A DNA stretch of 64,000 nucleotides, taken from Piscicola geometra. Taxonomy: Eukaryota > Annelida > Clitellata > Hirudinida > Piscicolidae. A model generated the notes under the pieces. That model saw nothing but the letters and a program-made list of their open reading frames with translations, was not told the DNA's origin and did no database searches. The position numbers and the translations under genes were made by a program. Below, piece by piece: positions 37,290 through 48,700 of the stretch; the stretch's first letter is position 1; each line of letters opens with the position of its first letter. The DNA is taken from the NCBI GenBank assembly GCA_943735955.1, contig OX030968.1:7027162-7091161 (forward strand). The letters run 5' to 3'.

Positions 37290-38174
37290 GTAAAGAAAAA
37301 GGAAAGTAGGGTTTTATGGGATAACATTGACCTTTTTCAAAATAACTCAATTAGTTTTCAAGAAAATTTATTCAAACTTTATTAATACATACTATAACAC
37401 TATCCAACAGGCATTTTGGTTTCTGAATATTTTTAGCTGATTTTATACGAACTTGATCTTCTGAATTCAAATATGACAAGAATTTTTCCTAGCTTATAAA
37501 CCATTTGTATGCCCCACGATTTTTAATTAAACTGAAGAAAAAAAATTAAATAACTTAAGTCATTTTTCTATTTGAAAAAGAATGAATAAGATAATTTTAT
37601 GATTACAGAATATAATTATTTTTTAACGATTAGGGCATGATTTGTGGAATGCTAACATTTTTAACGGATAATATTTAGTGTCTCATACTACTTCATCTTG
37701 TTAACTATTTGAATATGGAATAGATTAGTTTTGTGAAAAAACTTTAGTCCTAGCTGATTAATTGAATTTATTAAATTTTTTTAATGTTTGTAACTTCTCA
37801 GAAGATTTAGGCTTTTTAAAATAATATAGTAAACTTTGTATTTTAAGAGTATAGATGGGTTTTCATGAGCCTTTTTCAAATTTCTCATAATTATTCAATA
37901 CTGATTTATTTAAATTCAATAACTTAAAATGATTTTTTATACATCTTTTAAAAATATGATTCTATTTAACGATTTAAAATGTTTTTTTATTAGAAAATTA
38001 ATTAATTTCGAATGTAAAAGAAAAAATGCAATTATTTCAAATGATTTTTCTACTAATTTTTTTAATATGTGGCTTTATTTTACCGATTTAAAATGTTTTA
38101 TTGCTTACAAAAATACTTAATTTCGAATTTTAAATATTTGAAAATAAAAGATTGAAATTTCGATGACTGTACAA
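37290..38174. other. no feature recognised
   Basis: AT-rich sequence; a 63-codon plus open frame at 37929 is Phe/Asn/Lys-rich without motifs. No gene called. Confidence 0.5.
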
Positions 38175-38935
38175 TAACTGTCATCTCTCGGTTACTTGTG
38201 TGTGTGGTGCAATGTCCCATGAATTTATATACGCCTTCTTCGTCCGTTAGAAAGCTTCATGAAGCAATAGGTGAGGCTGCAATCAAGTTATTCAGTCATG
38301 GCACCGTAACTATATCGAGAGTAGCCCCATCCTGGCAATTGAAACATCCTTTAACTTCGCCATCTGGTATATGGCAGCTAGTCTTTGGTGAGACGATAGT
38401 AACTTTATGTGGCTTCTCCATCGTGAATGACATCCATAGAGAACCGAACTATAAATTTGTTATTGAGGGTATGTCGTTCTTTTGGATGATAATTTCACCA
38501 GCGAATGATTGCGGTAGCCAAGAATTTTTGCAAGCGTCTTTCCAATTCTGTTGAGCCAAAACGCAATTTATCTTTGGAACGTCATACGCAGTCTGTTGAA
38601 TTCATTAGACATCCCTCTAGATCATCAGTACTTTGTTCGTTAGGGCATTGCACATGGCCTACAGCCTCAGATACAGGTGTTCCTTTTGCGGCAGCATTAA
38701 GAATACATATATCAGTGCCTAAAGCTCTAAAAGACTTGGTAAAGTTAGCCGAGGGTGTATAGTCAGAACCTTGCCTCGTTAACCTTTATACACGGTGGGA
38801 GTCAATTTCGTTAAGGTCAGAGGCTACTCCATGATAACACGCCTGTATCAAGGTGGAGGATAACATCAACTATGGGGATCCAATGTGAACATGTAATGAC
38901 ACGAACGGCGGGAGTTTCTTTGGCCCAAAACCTTC
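38175..38935 (-). pseudogene. phlebovirus-type Gc-like (G2) glycoprotein fragment, decayed
   Basis: Three minus-strand segments in different frames carry, in N to C order, VRVITCSHW (38905-38850), GHVQCPNEQ ... LEGC ... STDC (38680-38605) and VKGCFNCQDGATL (38350-38300). Their order and Cys spacing fit the Phlebovirus_G2 family (HR.F.CPSW; G..QC...F.C...C.C; SGC..C..GA). That family occurs both in phenuivirus-like agents and as env-like genes of BEL/Pao and some Gypsy retroelements. Stops and frameshifts separate all three segments. No LTRs, gag or pol were recognised nearby, so a retroelement env and an endogenous viral element cannot be told apart. Similarity is judged by pattern only. Confidence 0.5.
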
Positions 38936-39160
38936 TACCAATCTAACACGAAGTAGACATTACGGTTATTTTTAATATAAGTGGTGATTTTGTTTTTGTA
39001 GAGCACAGCTTGGCATAGCTACTTGAAAGTCTGTTCCCTTTACTGTACACGGGGATGTCTTTATTTATATTATTATATCATTAAGTTATCAGAGCTCTTA
39101 TGCATTGCCTTTTTTAAAAATATGTCTTGCTTCACGCTAACACTTTCTTTTGCAGGCTTG

Positions 39161-39295
39161 TCACTTTCGTAAATCTTTTTGAGCATTTCCTTTCACATTG
39201 TCCAACTGAAAGAACTGAGTAGGTTTTGCTCCGGCACTCTTGATGTCTAATTCTTTTTGAAGTGATTGTTCTATCGCCGAATTAATGCTCGACAT
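39161..39295 (-). other. 45-codon open frame, unknown
   Basis: Starts ATG at 39295 with a hydrophilic, Lys/Gln-rich content (includes KSAGAKPTQFFQLDNVKG). Composition looks more protein-like than its surroundings, but I recognise no family. It lies upstream of the glycoprotein fragment on the same strand; a link is possible but unsupported. Confidence 0.25.
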
Positions 39296-39410
39296 TTGTT
39301 TAACAGGAAAATTAACTCAAACAATCTAGGCTTCCAAATCCTGGCAAAGGTACAACTTTTATCAATTTCATTTATAATTCTATTATCACTTATTATTCTA
39401 TCATATAAAT

Positions 39411-39621
<211 letters not shown>

Positions 39622-39962
39622 CGACTTGAATTAATTTTATTTTTAATCTGATTTAACTATTATATCTAATATTTTCTTCTTTATAGTTCATTATACTTTG
39701 CATTGTCAGAAAGCGAATGACGTCATGTGACATGTTGGGTGCTGATGATGATTACCTCTACCATGGTGGTGCTGTTGGTTTGAAGGTTTAAAGATGATGG
39801 TGATGATGAATGTTGGTCTTGATGGTAGCCAAGAAGGAATGGTTGGAATGATGGTGGTGTGATAGCAGTGCGAGTGACTTACATCGTCAGCATCATCATC
39901 ATCATCGTGCAAAGATTTTTCCACCACTTGCACCCAACCCGTTTTTTGAGATCGCGCCAACA

Positions 39963-40712
39963 GTTTTTTATTTACTTATTTATTTGACTATCAATTTTAT
40001 TTTTGTATCATTTTCTTTAATTCTAAATTCTACTAAAATATCAAATGGTAGATGAACTATGATACACTATATCATTAAGCGATACTTCTGAATCTTTCTA
40101 TCATCTCCACCATTAGTTACTTTTGATATTTTATATTTTTAAAAGTTCGAAAGAATCTGAAATTCAGTTATTAAATCATGCTTTTAAACTGGAGCGGGGA
40201 TGATTTAGATGGTAGACGTCGGACTTGCAACTTAAAGGTTGTCTGTTTGAATCTTTGACAAGCAACCGTGAACTATCATATACCTAGTGTATATGATGCG
40301 GTGTTTGCGACGTATGCATTGAAAGATGTGTACGTCGTGTGGAGTGGCGCCTCGGCGCATAAGAACCATGGTTCTCAGAACCATTGTAACATGGCATGCG
40401 TCTGTCAGGCTGTGAATAGTATAGACCAAAAAAAAAAAAAAAAAAATGACACTTGATGAAGCCTTGTATTTGATGAAGCACTTCAATTCGAATAGTAAGA
40501 TAATTTATAACCTGCGATAACTGTTTTTCTGTACCATAAAGTTTAGTTTATAGAACCACCTCGGCCTTTTGAACACCCTATAGTGGCGGGTGTTGATTAA
40601 TTTAAATTTAACTATTGTTTTACAATTAGTTTTTTATTTACTTATTTATTTGACTATCAATTTTATTTTTTTATCATTTTCTTTAATTCTAAATTCTACT
40701 AAAATATCAAAT
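39963..40712. repeat. pair of ~85-bp direct repeats flanking a SINE1
   Basis: 39963-40046 and 40628-40712 are almost identical (GTTTTTTATTTACTTATTTA, CTTTAATTCTAAATTCTACT) in the same orientation. Between them lie a SINE1 copy and unique AT-rich DNA. A local duplication is the simplest reading; no LTR-type ends (TG...CA) are evident. Confidence 0.75.
40192..40443 (+). repeat. SINE1 copy
   Basis: Complete: GGAGCGGGGATGATTTAGAT head, B-box GTTTGAATC (mutated), body with TGTGTACGTCGTGTGGAGTG and AGAACCATGGTTCTCAGAAC, tail of about 20 A. The long tail suggests a relatively young insertion. Confidence 0.93.
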
Positions 40713-41580
40713 CTTATCGTGTTTAATATCGTATATCATCGAATTATGGATGAAAAGTGTTTGTAGTGTGTCTATTATCAGCTAACATTCCACTAGGTAA
40801 CTTTTAAGCATGTTGTTTTGGCAATTGTTGCTTTGATATTGCGCGTTAAACATCACAACCGTTGTTGGGCATTCATTTTATATAAATAATACATTTTATG
40901 AATATTCCTCCAATGTTTCTTCTTGGTCTAAAAAAATTTTGTTCGATATTTCAAGCATTGAATGATTTTTTAAAATTGTTGACTATTTTTCGAACATCTA
41001 CTGAATTAATATGGCATTTATTTCAAGTTATGCAAATTCTAGTGCTTCAATTGAAATAAATAGAATTATTCATAAAAAAAACTTCGTCAAAAGCATAGTT
41101 CATTTGATAAAAACTTGGTTGAAGTGTTGAGAAAATAAAAATGTTAAATGAACTCTATTTTTCAAAAATACTTGTATATTTTGAATATATTTGAAACTTA
41201 GAATGCCCAAACTTAGAATGCTTACTGTCTTTCCTTATCTAAATTTATACTTTAAAAAATCTAAACTAATGAATAAATATTTAAAAATACGTTTATGCGC
41301 ACACATAAAAATATAAATTTTAGAACGGGATTACTTCGAAGGTAGATAGTTTCAAAATTTAGATTCCTTTGAAAAGGTGCCATCCATAAAAGACGTCCAC
41401 AAATTTTTTGCTTTTTTTACCCCCTCCCTCCCCTAGTTGTGGACGTCCAAAACATAATTTATTCAATGAATATTTTGAGGAAAGTTACAACAATATAAAG
41501 AGTATTTGTTTACAAATATTTATTTAGAAATAATAACTGTTCAAAATCATTTTAGTAAAATATAGAAAGTCATTAGAATA
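40444..41580. other. no gene; small palindrome at 41390-41445
   Basis: AT-rich. GACGTCCACAA (41390-41401) and TTGTGGACGTCC (41438-41449) are inverted around a C-rich CCCCCTCCCTCCCC tract, the look of a DNA-transposon terminus, without a partner. Confidence 0.45.
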
Positions 41581-41898
41581 ATCGATTAAAAATCATATAG
41601 TTGACCAATCAAGATAAATTTAATGCCATTTATAAAATAATGCATGCTGAATTCAATAATTCAACTCAATCTCTGGGGACAAAATTTATAACCCCCCTTA
41701 AGGGTGTTTCCCTCAGAACTATATCTACTGAAAAAATGAAGAAAGTCATTAGAAAGTCATCTTTCGGCTTGACCAATATTGAAAGGTCCTAGGTTCAAGT
41801 GCAACCAATGCCTTAGTAACCCAAAGGCGCAAATGAAAATATGCAGCCTAAGTGGCCTGGAAGCCCGTTTGGGTTATACGCCACTATAATAATGCTCG

Positions 41899-41929
<31 letters not shown>

Positions 41930-42095
41930 AGTAATGATAATGATACGCATAATTATTATTATTAGAAAAATCGATTAAAAATCATATAGTTAACAAATCA
42001 AGATGACATTTAATGCACTTTATAGAGTAAATAAAGTAGATATAGTTTTGATTGAAACACCGTTAAGGAGGGTTTAAAATTTATTACACAAATTT
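41581..42095. repeat. duplicated segment around a SINE2
   Basis: CGATTAAAAATCATATAGTT followed by AATCAAGAT occurs at 41582 and again at 41969 in direct orientation. AGTTCTGA-type GATATAG and AAGGGTGTTTC-like words at 41697-41730 recur inverted at 42040-42075. A truncated SINE2 lies between. Confidence 0.55.
41762..41937 (+). repeat. SINE2 copy, 5' truncated
   Basis: Begins within the head at CGGCTTGACCAATATTGAAA and continues through B-box-like AGGTTCAAGTGCAACC to GCTCGTC(ATT)8. The A-box region is absent. Confidence 0.88.
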
Positions 42096-42123
42096 GGTTG
42101 TAGGTTAACTGCACCGGGGAACG

Positions 42124-42230
42124 GACAAAAAGCCTCTCAGAAAAAAAGCCTTCGGATAAAATACCTTCTACAAAAAGCCTCCCGGAAAAAAAACCTCTTG
42201 GAGAAAAAGTCTCTCGGAGAAAATGTCTCC
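42124..42230. repeat. left outer 16-bp array of element F
   Basis: Units AAAAAGCCTCTCAGAA, AAAAGCCTTCGGATAA, ATACCTTCTACA, AAAAGCCTCCCGGAA, ACCTCTTGGAG, AAAAGTCTCTCGGAG. Mirror image of 44372-44480. Confidence 0.85.
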
Positions 42231-42480
42231 TTGTAAATATTTAAGTATAAATAAAACGGACTTTTTAAATTAAAAACGGATTTTTTATAGATTCGCTTCA
42301 CAATTTTTAAATAAATAAAACGGACTAATTTAAAAAAAAGTAAATAATTAAAATAAACTATAATTATAATTATACCAGACTTAATTTTGTTATAGATTCG
42401 TTTCACAATTTTAAATAAATAAAACAGACTATATTTTTAAAAATACATAACTAATACGATTTATCAAATACAATACAAAT

Positions 42481-42795
42481 TATGGGTGAACGGATGAAAA
42501 GTCTTCAGGATAAAAAGTCTTCAGAATAAAAAGTCTTCAGGATAAAAAGTCTTTAGGATAAAAAGTCTTCAGGATAAAAGTCTTCAGGATAAAAAGTCTT
42601 CAGGACAAAAAGTTTTCAGGATAAAAAGTCTTCAGGAAAAAAGTCTTCAGGAAAAAAAGTCTTCAGGAAAAAAAGTCTTCAGGAAAAAAATTCTTTAGAA
42701 TAAAGTTTTCAGGATGAAAAGTTTTCAGGAAAAAAAGTCTTCAGGATAAAAATTCTTCAGGAAAAAAATCTTCAATAAATTAATTTTCAAGAAAA
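42481..42795. repeat. left inner 16-bp array of element F
   Basis: About 19 units of AAAAAGTCTTCAGGAT with small variants, opened by GGGTGAACGGATG. The inverted counterpart 43405-43500 has only about six units, so array length differs between arms. Confidence 0.92.
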
Positions 42796-42884
42796 AAGAA
42801 TCACGATCGAGAACCAGCAGAGAACCTTATGATTAAAGTGAGGATTCAACAACAACCAAGTCAAATTCATTCAATTTTTATATA

Positions 42885-43137
42885 TTTTTATTGTCTATAT
42901 TGTTCACAGCTTGACAGACGCAGGCCATGTTACAATGGTTCTAGGAACCATGGTCCTTATGCGCCGAGACGCCACTCCACACGACGTACACATCTTTCAA
43001 TGCATACGTCGCAAACACCGCATCATATACACTAGGTATATGACAGTTCACGGTTGCCTATCAGGGATTCGAACAGGCAACCTTTAAGTTGCAAGTCCGA
43101 CGTCTACCATCTAAGCCATCCCCGCTCCCCAAATGCT
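42885..43137 (-). repeat. SINE1 copy in the centre of element F
   Basis: Complete reverse-complement SINE1, with the tRNA head ending at CCATCTAAGCCATCCCCGC near 43130. It interrupts the first of two ~150-bp direct repeats. Confidence 0.92.
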
Positions 43138-43404
43138 ATTTCCAGATTGAAAAAAAATTGAGCAAACATTAGATAAAAGTATGAAATTCCAATCTTTAAG
43201 TTTTAAGGATCACGTATTCTTCTTTAAACAATATTTCCTTATGGTTAAAGTGACGAAACAACAACAGCCAAGTCAAATTTATTCAAATACTATTTCGAGA
43301 TTGAACGAAAAAAATATAGCAAAAATTAGATAAAAGTATCACATTTTTTTGTTAAGTTTTCAGGATCACGTATTAATCACGTATTTTTCCTTAAAATTAA
43401 ATTT

Positions 43405-43500
43405 TTTGAAGATTTTTTTTCTGAAAACTTTTTATCCTAAAGATTTTTCATCCTGAAAACTTTTTATCCTGAAGACTTTTTATTTTGAAGACTTTTTATC
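43405..43500. repeat. right inner array of element F
   Basis: Reverse complement of AAAAAGTCTTCAGGAT-type units, ending in TTTTTATCCGTTTACC, the mirror of GGTGAACGGATGAAAA at 42485. Confidence 0.85.
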
Positions 43501-43768
43501 CGTTTACCTATAATTTTTATTGTATTTGATTAATCAAAGTTCGTTTTAATTATGTACTTTAAAAAATATATTCCGTTTTATTTATTAAAAATTGTGAAAC
43601 GAATCTATTAAAAAAATAAAGTCTGTTATAGTTATAATTATAGTTCATTTAAATTATGTAATTTTTAAAAATGATAGTTTGTTTTATTTATTTTAAATTG
43701 TGACACGAAATTATAAAAAAATCCGTTTTTTATATAAAAAGTCCGTTTTATTTATACTAAAATATTAA

Positions 43769-44363
43769 GGTTTACTTTGGAAATTGTACTCATAATTTAT
43801 GCAAATGAGATTAACGATTGACATAGACAAATTTCCTATGTTTAAATCGCTGTATGGTAATAAAACGGTATTGCTAACAGGCAAAATAAAATACTTTAAA
43901 TTAATAAAAAAAATTTCTCCTATTAGTTTAGTTTAGAGAGTTAAAAACAACGCAGATCTTTTGATTTATTTTTATGTGAATAATTTTAATTTCAATGTGA
44001 ACAGATTTGACATTACTGAGTAAAATTATTATTAATTACTCAAAAAATTATTCGTAAAAGAAGTAAAGAAGCCTCATTTATTGTTCATTTTACGATATAT
44101 CTCGCCTAAGATAATTTACCGAAATATATATCGTGAACTCTAAAAAAAAATATGTAAAAAAAGAAGTTAAAGAAGCCTCAGTTATTGTTCATTTTACGAT
44201 ATATCTCGCCTCGGATAGTTTGCCGAAATCTAAAATAACATGGCCGCTTTTTGTTATTGTTAGAAACCAACAATCAGCTGATTCAAGAAATAAATAAACA
44301 TTGCCATCAGCTGATTTTATATTGCTATGTCTATGCTTCCGAGTACGATTTCCAAAGTATCCC
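43769..44363. mobile_element. Merlin-type MITE (copy C2), 595 bp, in an arm of F
   Basis: Inverted ends GGTTTACTTTGGAAATTG and the complement of GGGATACTTTGGAAATCG, as in C1. Flanks AAATATTA (left) and AAATTCTA (right) form an imperfect 8-bp duplication. Removing the MITE and one flank makes the right arm of F co-linear with its left arm, so the insertion is after F. Confidence 0.82.
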
Positions 44364-44371
44364 AAATTCTA

Positions 44372-44480
44372 ACGAGGAGACTTTTTCTCCGAGAGACTTT
44401 TCTCCAGAAGGTTTTTTCTCCGGGAGGCTTTTTGTAGAAGGTATTTTATCCGAAGGCTTTTTCTCCGAGAGGCTTTTTAT
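44372..44480. repeat. right outer 16-bp array of element F
   Basis: GAGACTTTTTCTCCGAGAGA and following units; reverse complement matches 42124-42230 nearly unit for unit. Confidence 0.85.
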
Positions 44481-44495
44481 CCTACATTCGACAAG

Positions 44496-44745
44496 TCGGG
44501 GAGCGGGGATGGCTTAGTTGGTAGACGTCGGACTTGCAACTTAAAGGTTGCCGGTTCGAATCCTTGGAAGCAACTGTGAACTATCATATACCTAGTGTAT
44601 ATGATGCGGTGTTTGCGACGTATGCATTGAAAGATGTGTACGTCGTGTGGAGTGGCGCCTTGGCGCATAAGAACCATGGTTCTCAGAACCATTGTAACAT
44701 GGCATGCGTCTGTCAGGCTGTGAATAGTATAGACCAAAAAAAAAA
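44496..44745 (+). repeat. SINE1 copy, best preserved
   Basis: Head GGGAGCGGGGATGGCTTAGT with an intact A box (TGGCTTAGTTGG) and B box (GGTTCGAATCC), full body, and A10 tail. It immediately follows element F. Used here as the family reference. Confidence 0.95.
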
Positions 44746-44856
44746 AGTCGACGGAAAGGAGTTTTTGGGAAGTAAAATTGACTAGAGACGACTGAGAATA
44801 AATAAAAAAAAGAAATACTGCAAGAAAAAGTTAGTTAAAGTTAATAAGTAAATAAA

Positions 44857-45556
44857 ATGAGAATCTGTTCAGAAGGTTATGTCATTCATTTTAAAGTGAA
44901 ATTTCTTCCCGAACTGGAGCAGAGAATATTAAATCAAAATAGCCAATGTTTGAGAATTGCCACATCATTAGACTCCCGATTTAAAAACTTGAAATGTCTT
45001 CAAAAGGATGAAAGAAAGCAAAGTGGAAAAAACTATACAGTTTTCACCAAACTAGCGACTACGAACATATCTAGCCTCAGATTCTGAAGATACCTCAAAG
45101 ATGACAAAGGCAATAATTCAACGTTATAGAACAGAATCTGAAATAGACTGAGTGTTTTTCTCTTGTTTGGTGCAAATCCGGCTATTGCGAAACTGGCAAG
45201 AAGGTACTTGTCATCTCCTGCGAGTACAGATCCATGTAAACGTCTATTCAGCTTGTCAAAACACATAGTTAGCAAGAAAAGAGCTTCTTTAGATCCAACT
45301 AATGTTGAAAAACTTTTTGCTTTGCTTGGCTCGAAAAGGATGTTTGACAATTGCATTCTTTAAGATTTATGAATTCTGATAAAATTTCTATTACATTTTT
45401 GAGAAAAAAACTAAAATATTATTTTATACTTATATTTTATACTAATGTCAAATATGCTTTAAATTATTGCGCTAAAATACGAGTAACGCACGATTAAAAC
45501 GTCAAACAAACGATTAACGGCGATTAAAATTTTTAATCGTAGAACAGCTCTAATTT
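44857..45556 (+). pseudogene. hAT (ZBED-type) transposase 3' end and terminus
   Basis: The plus strand reads CLRIATSLDSRFKNLKCL (44950-45003), a broken stretch, then NPAIAKLARRYLSSPASTDP, CKRLFSLSKHIVSKKRASLD, PTNVEKLFALLGSKRM (45172-45363). That last series is the complete hAT dimerisation domain, ending at a TAA near 45361. The terminus AGAACAGCTCTA near 45556, preceded by inverted GATTAA words, fits the element's right end. The usual Ser of SER is Cys here (CKRLFS). The 5' two thirds are missing. Confidence 0.8.
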
Positions 45557-45729
45557 TTATTAAATATGATTAAACTTATTTTTATATTTAGTTTTCGAAA
45601 ATAAAAAGAAATTTTATTTTATTTATCTCCAAAAAGTATATAAATAAATCTGTTATAATTATTTTTAATGATATAATAGATCTATTATTATTATTATCAT
45701 TAATACGTGACAGAAGGGTCACGTGCAAA

Positions 45730-45786
45730 TTATTCACTGAGTTTCTTGAGTTCTTCTAGCTTGCTCTTATGTCTCTCAATCGATTT
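45730..45786 (-). CDS. ATP5IF1: IF1 terminal coding exon 5
   Basis: Acceptor CATCACACAG|AAA; encodes KSIERHKSKLEELKKLSE and TAA at 45732-45730. It continues the His/Lys-rich helix of exon 4 in phase, as in other IF1 proteins (.AIERHK..I..L). ATAAATAAAATAAA at about 45611-45625 may be the poly(A) signal, giving a 3' UTR of roughly 110 nt. Confidence 0.85.
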   Translation of the reverse strand, partial: KSIERHKSKLEELKKLSE

Positions 45787-48700
45787 CTGTGTGATGACGA
45801 TGGTTATAGAAATAATGATGAAACAATTTATAAATATTTTACATTCTTTGATCAATATTATTGGCATTCCTCGGTCTTGAAAGACAATGGACTTGCACCA
45901 GCTTCAGCCTGTACAAAGTCTAATGTGACTATACAAGCTCACATTTGAGTGGCAGTCTCTACGACAGGTTACAAAATAAAGCTCGATACGACTGCTGAAT
46001 GTCTTTTCTTGTCGCTGGTGAATCCTTGTAGTCACAAGCAGGCTTCCAGAGCTAATCTGGGACCGCTACTTTTGGTCAGAGCCAGAGCCGGGTAAAAACT
46101 GGCGATTCAGGCTCTCAAATCAAAAGTTGTAATAAAAAATGCGCTTTGCTTTCGATCAAGTGGGCTACACTAGTAGATACATAAAATATTATTAGTTTTA
46201 TTCATAAAAAAAATATATATAGTGTAACATTCAAATAATATTTGGATCTCCGCGGTTGGAGACCCCCATTTCATATACATATACTAATACATTTATAAGT
46301 AGTTTGATTAGCCCAGTGTTAACATATGCATGACTTTGATTGGTCACTATTTATGTAAAAACATGACTAAAACATATATAACGCAACTTTAGGATTAAAA
46401 TTATATAGCTAACGACACTGTTTATTTACTAAAATCAGCTGATGTATGTAAGATAACTAAAGGCAGTCATATTTTTATAATTATTTCGGCAACTATTTGA
46501 TGCGAGATTATCGTAAAATGGACAATAATTATGGCCTATTTACTTTTAGAAAATTATTATAACCTAAATGAAGAGGGATGCAGTCGATTCACCCCTTAAC
46601 CGATTCACCCCTTAACCGATTAACCCCATAACCGATTCACCCCTCAACCGATTCACCCCTTAAAATAGTTAAAAACGGACTTTATTTTTTATAGGTATTT
46701 TGCTAAAATAAAATAATACATTATTATTTTTTAAATAATAAAAATAAAAAACTATAATTTATTCAAATAAATAAAAAAATATGAAAAAATTATAAAACGA
46801 ATAAATACATTTATTTAAAAAGATAAAATAAATGGCAAATTATTTTTTAAAATTATAAAATATATCTAAAAAATATATATAAAAACTATAAGAAATTAAC
46901 AAAATTATGAAATATTAAAAATTATAAAATATTAAAAATTATAAAATATTAAAAATTATAAAATATTGAAAATTATAAAATATTGAAAATTATAAAATAT
47001 TAAAAATTATAAAATATTGAAAATTATAAAATATTAAAAATTATAAAATATTAAAAATTATGAAATATTAAAAATTATAAAATATTAAAAATTATAAAAT
47101 ATTAAAAATTATAAAATATTGAAAAAATGATAAAATATTTTTAAACTTATAAAATAAATAGATAAATATAAAATAAATAGATAAATATAAAATAAATAGA
47201 TAAATATAAAATAAATAGATAAATATAAAATAAATAGATAAATATAAAATAAATAGATAAATATAAAATAAATAGATAAATTAAAATAGATAATTATAAA
47301 ATAAATAGATAATTATAAAATAAATAGATATTTATAAAATAAATAGATATTTATAAAATAAATAGATAATTATAAAATAAATAGATAATTATAAAATAAA
47401 TAGATAATTATAAAATAAATAGATAATTATAAAATAAATAGATAAATATAAAATAAATAGATAAATATAAAACAAATAGATAAATATAAAATAAATAGAT
47501 AAATTAAAATAGATAATTATAAAATAAATAGATAATTATAAAATAAATAGATATTTATAAAATAAATAGATATTTATAAAATAAATAGATAATTATAAAA
47601 TAAATAGATAATTATAAAATAAATAGATAATTATAAAATAAATAGATAATTATAAAATAAATAGATAATTATAAAATAAATAGATAATTATAAAATAAAT
47701 AGATAATTATAAAATAAATAGATAATTATAAAATAAATAGATAATTATAAAATAAATAGAGAATTATAAAATAAATAGAGAATTATAAAATAAATAGAGA
47801 ATTATAAAATAAATAGAGAATTATAAAATAAATAGAGAATTATAAAATAAATAGATAATTATAAAATAAATAGAGAATTATAAAATAAATAGATAATTAT
47901 AAAATAAATAGAGAATTATAAAATAAATAGAGAATTATAAAATAAATGGAGAATTATAAAATAAATAGATAATTATAAAATAAATAGATAATTATAAAAT
48001 AAATAGAGAATTATAAAATAAATAGAGAATTATAAAATAAATAGATAATTATAAAATAAATAGATAATTATAAAATAAATAGATAATTATAAAATAAATA
48101 GAGAATTATAAAATAAATAGAGAATTATAAAATAAATAGAGAATTATAAAATAAATAGAGAATTATAAAATAAATAGAGAATTATAAAATAAATAGAGAA
48201 TTATAAAATAAATAGAGAATTATAAAATAAATAGAGAATTATAAAATAAATAGAGAATTATAAAATAAATAGAGAATTATAAAATAAATAGAGAATTATA
48301 AAATAAATAGAGAATTATAAAATAAATAGAGAATTATAAAATAAATAGAGAATTATAAAATAAATAGAGAATTATAAAATAAATAGAGAATTATAAAATA
48401 AATAGAGAATTATAAAATAAATAGATAATTATAAAATAAATAGATAATTATAAAATAAATAGATAATTATAAAATAAATAGATAATTATAAAATAAATAG
48501 ATAATTATAAAATAAATAGATAATTATAAAATAAATAAATAATTAAAAAATAAATAGATAATTATAAAATAAATAGATAATTATAAAATAAATAGATAAT
48601 TATAAAATAAATAGATAATTATAAAATAAATAAATAATTATAAAATAAATAGCTTTGATTGGCCATCACGGAAATTAACGGTTTGTTTGTACTCGCATTG

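Larger units (their letters stand above)
42119..44486. mobile_element. palindromic foldback-type element F, about 2.4 kb
   Basis: Two long inverted arms: 42119-42795 and, inverted, 43405-44486 (excluding the MITE at 43769-44363). The outer part of each arm is a tandem array of ~16-bp units (AAAAAGCCTCTCGGAG type). The middle part shares ATAAATAAAACGGACTTTTT and CGTTTCACAATTTT. The inner part is a second array of AAAAAGTCTTCAGGAT units. The centre has a two-copy direct repeat (about 42826 and 43236) split by a SINE1. No transposase. Array-bearing long inverted arms resemble Drosophila FB elements in architecture; homology is not claimed. Confidence 0.75.

Noticed and set aside
38198..38762. 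Two plus-strand open frames of 118 and 85 codons
   Set aside because: They are antisense to the glycoprotein-like minus-strand segments, whose motifs are ordered and conserved; the plus frames show no recognised motif.
39161..39295. Small minus frame as an additional IF1-like or viral gene
   Set aside because: No motif supports either; kept only as an unknown open frame.
44500..44580. Possible tRNA gene
   Set aside because: A and B boxes are present, but no acceptor stem closes and the same head heads at least five copies with a shared 170-bp body: a SINE.
46575..46680. Possible CRISPR-like array (16-bp repeats)
   Set aside because: Repeats are directly adjacent with no spacers, the context is an animal genome, and an inverted copy exists at 50262-50374.
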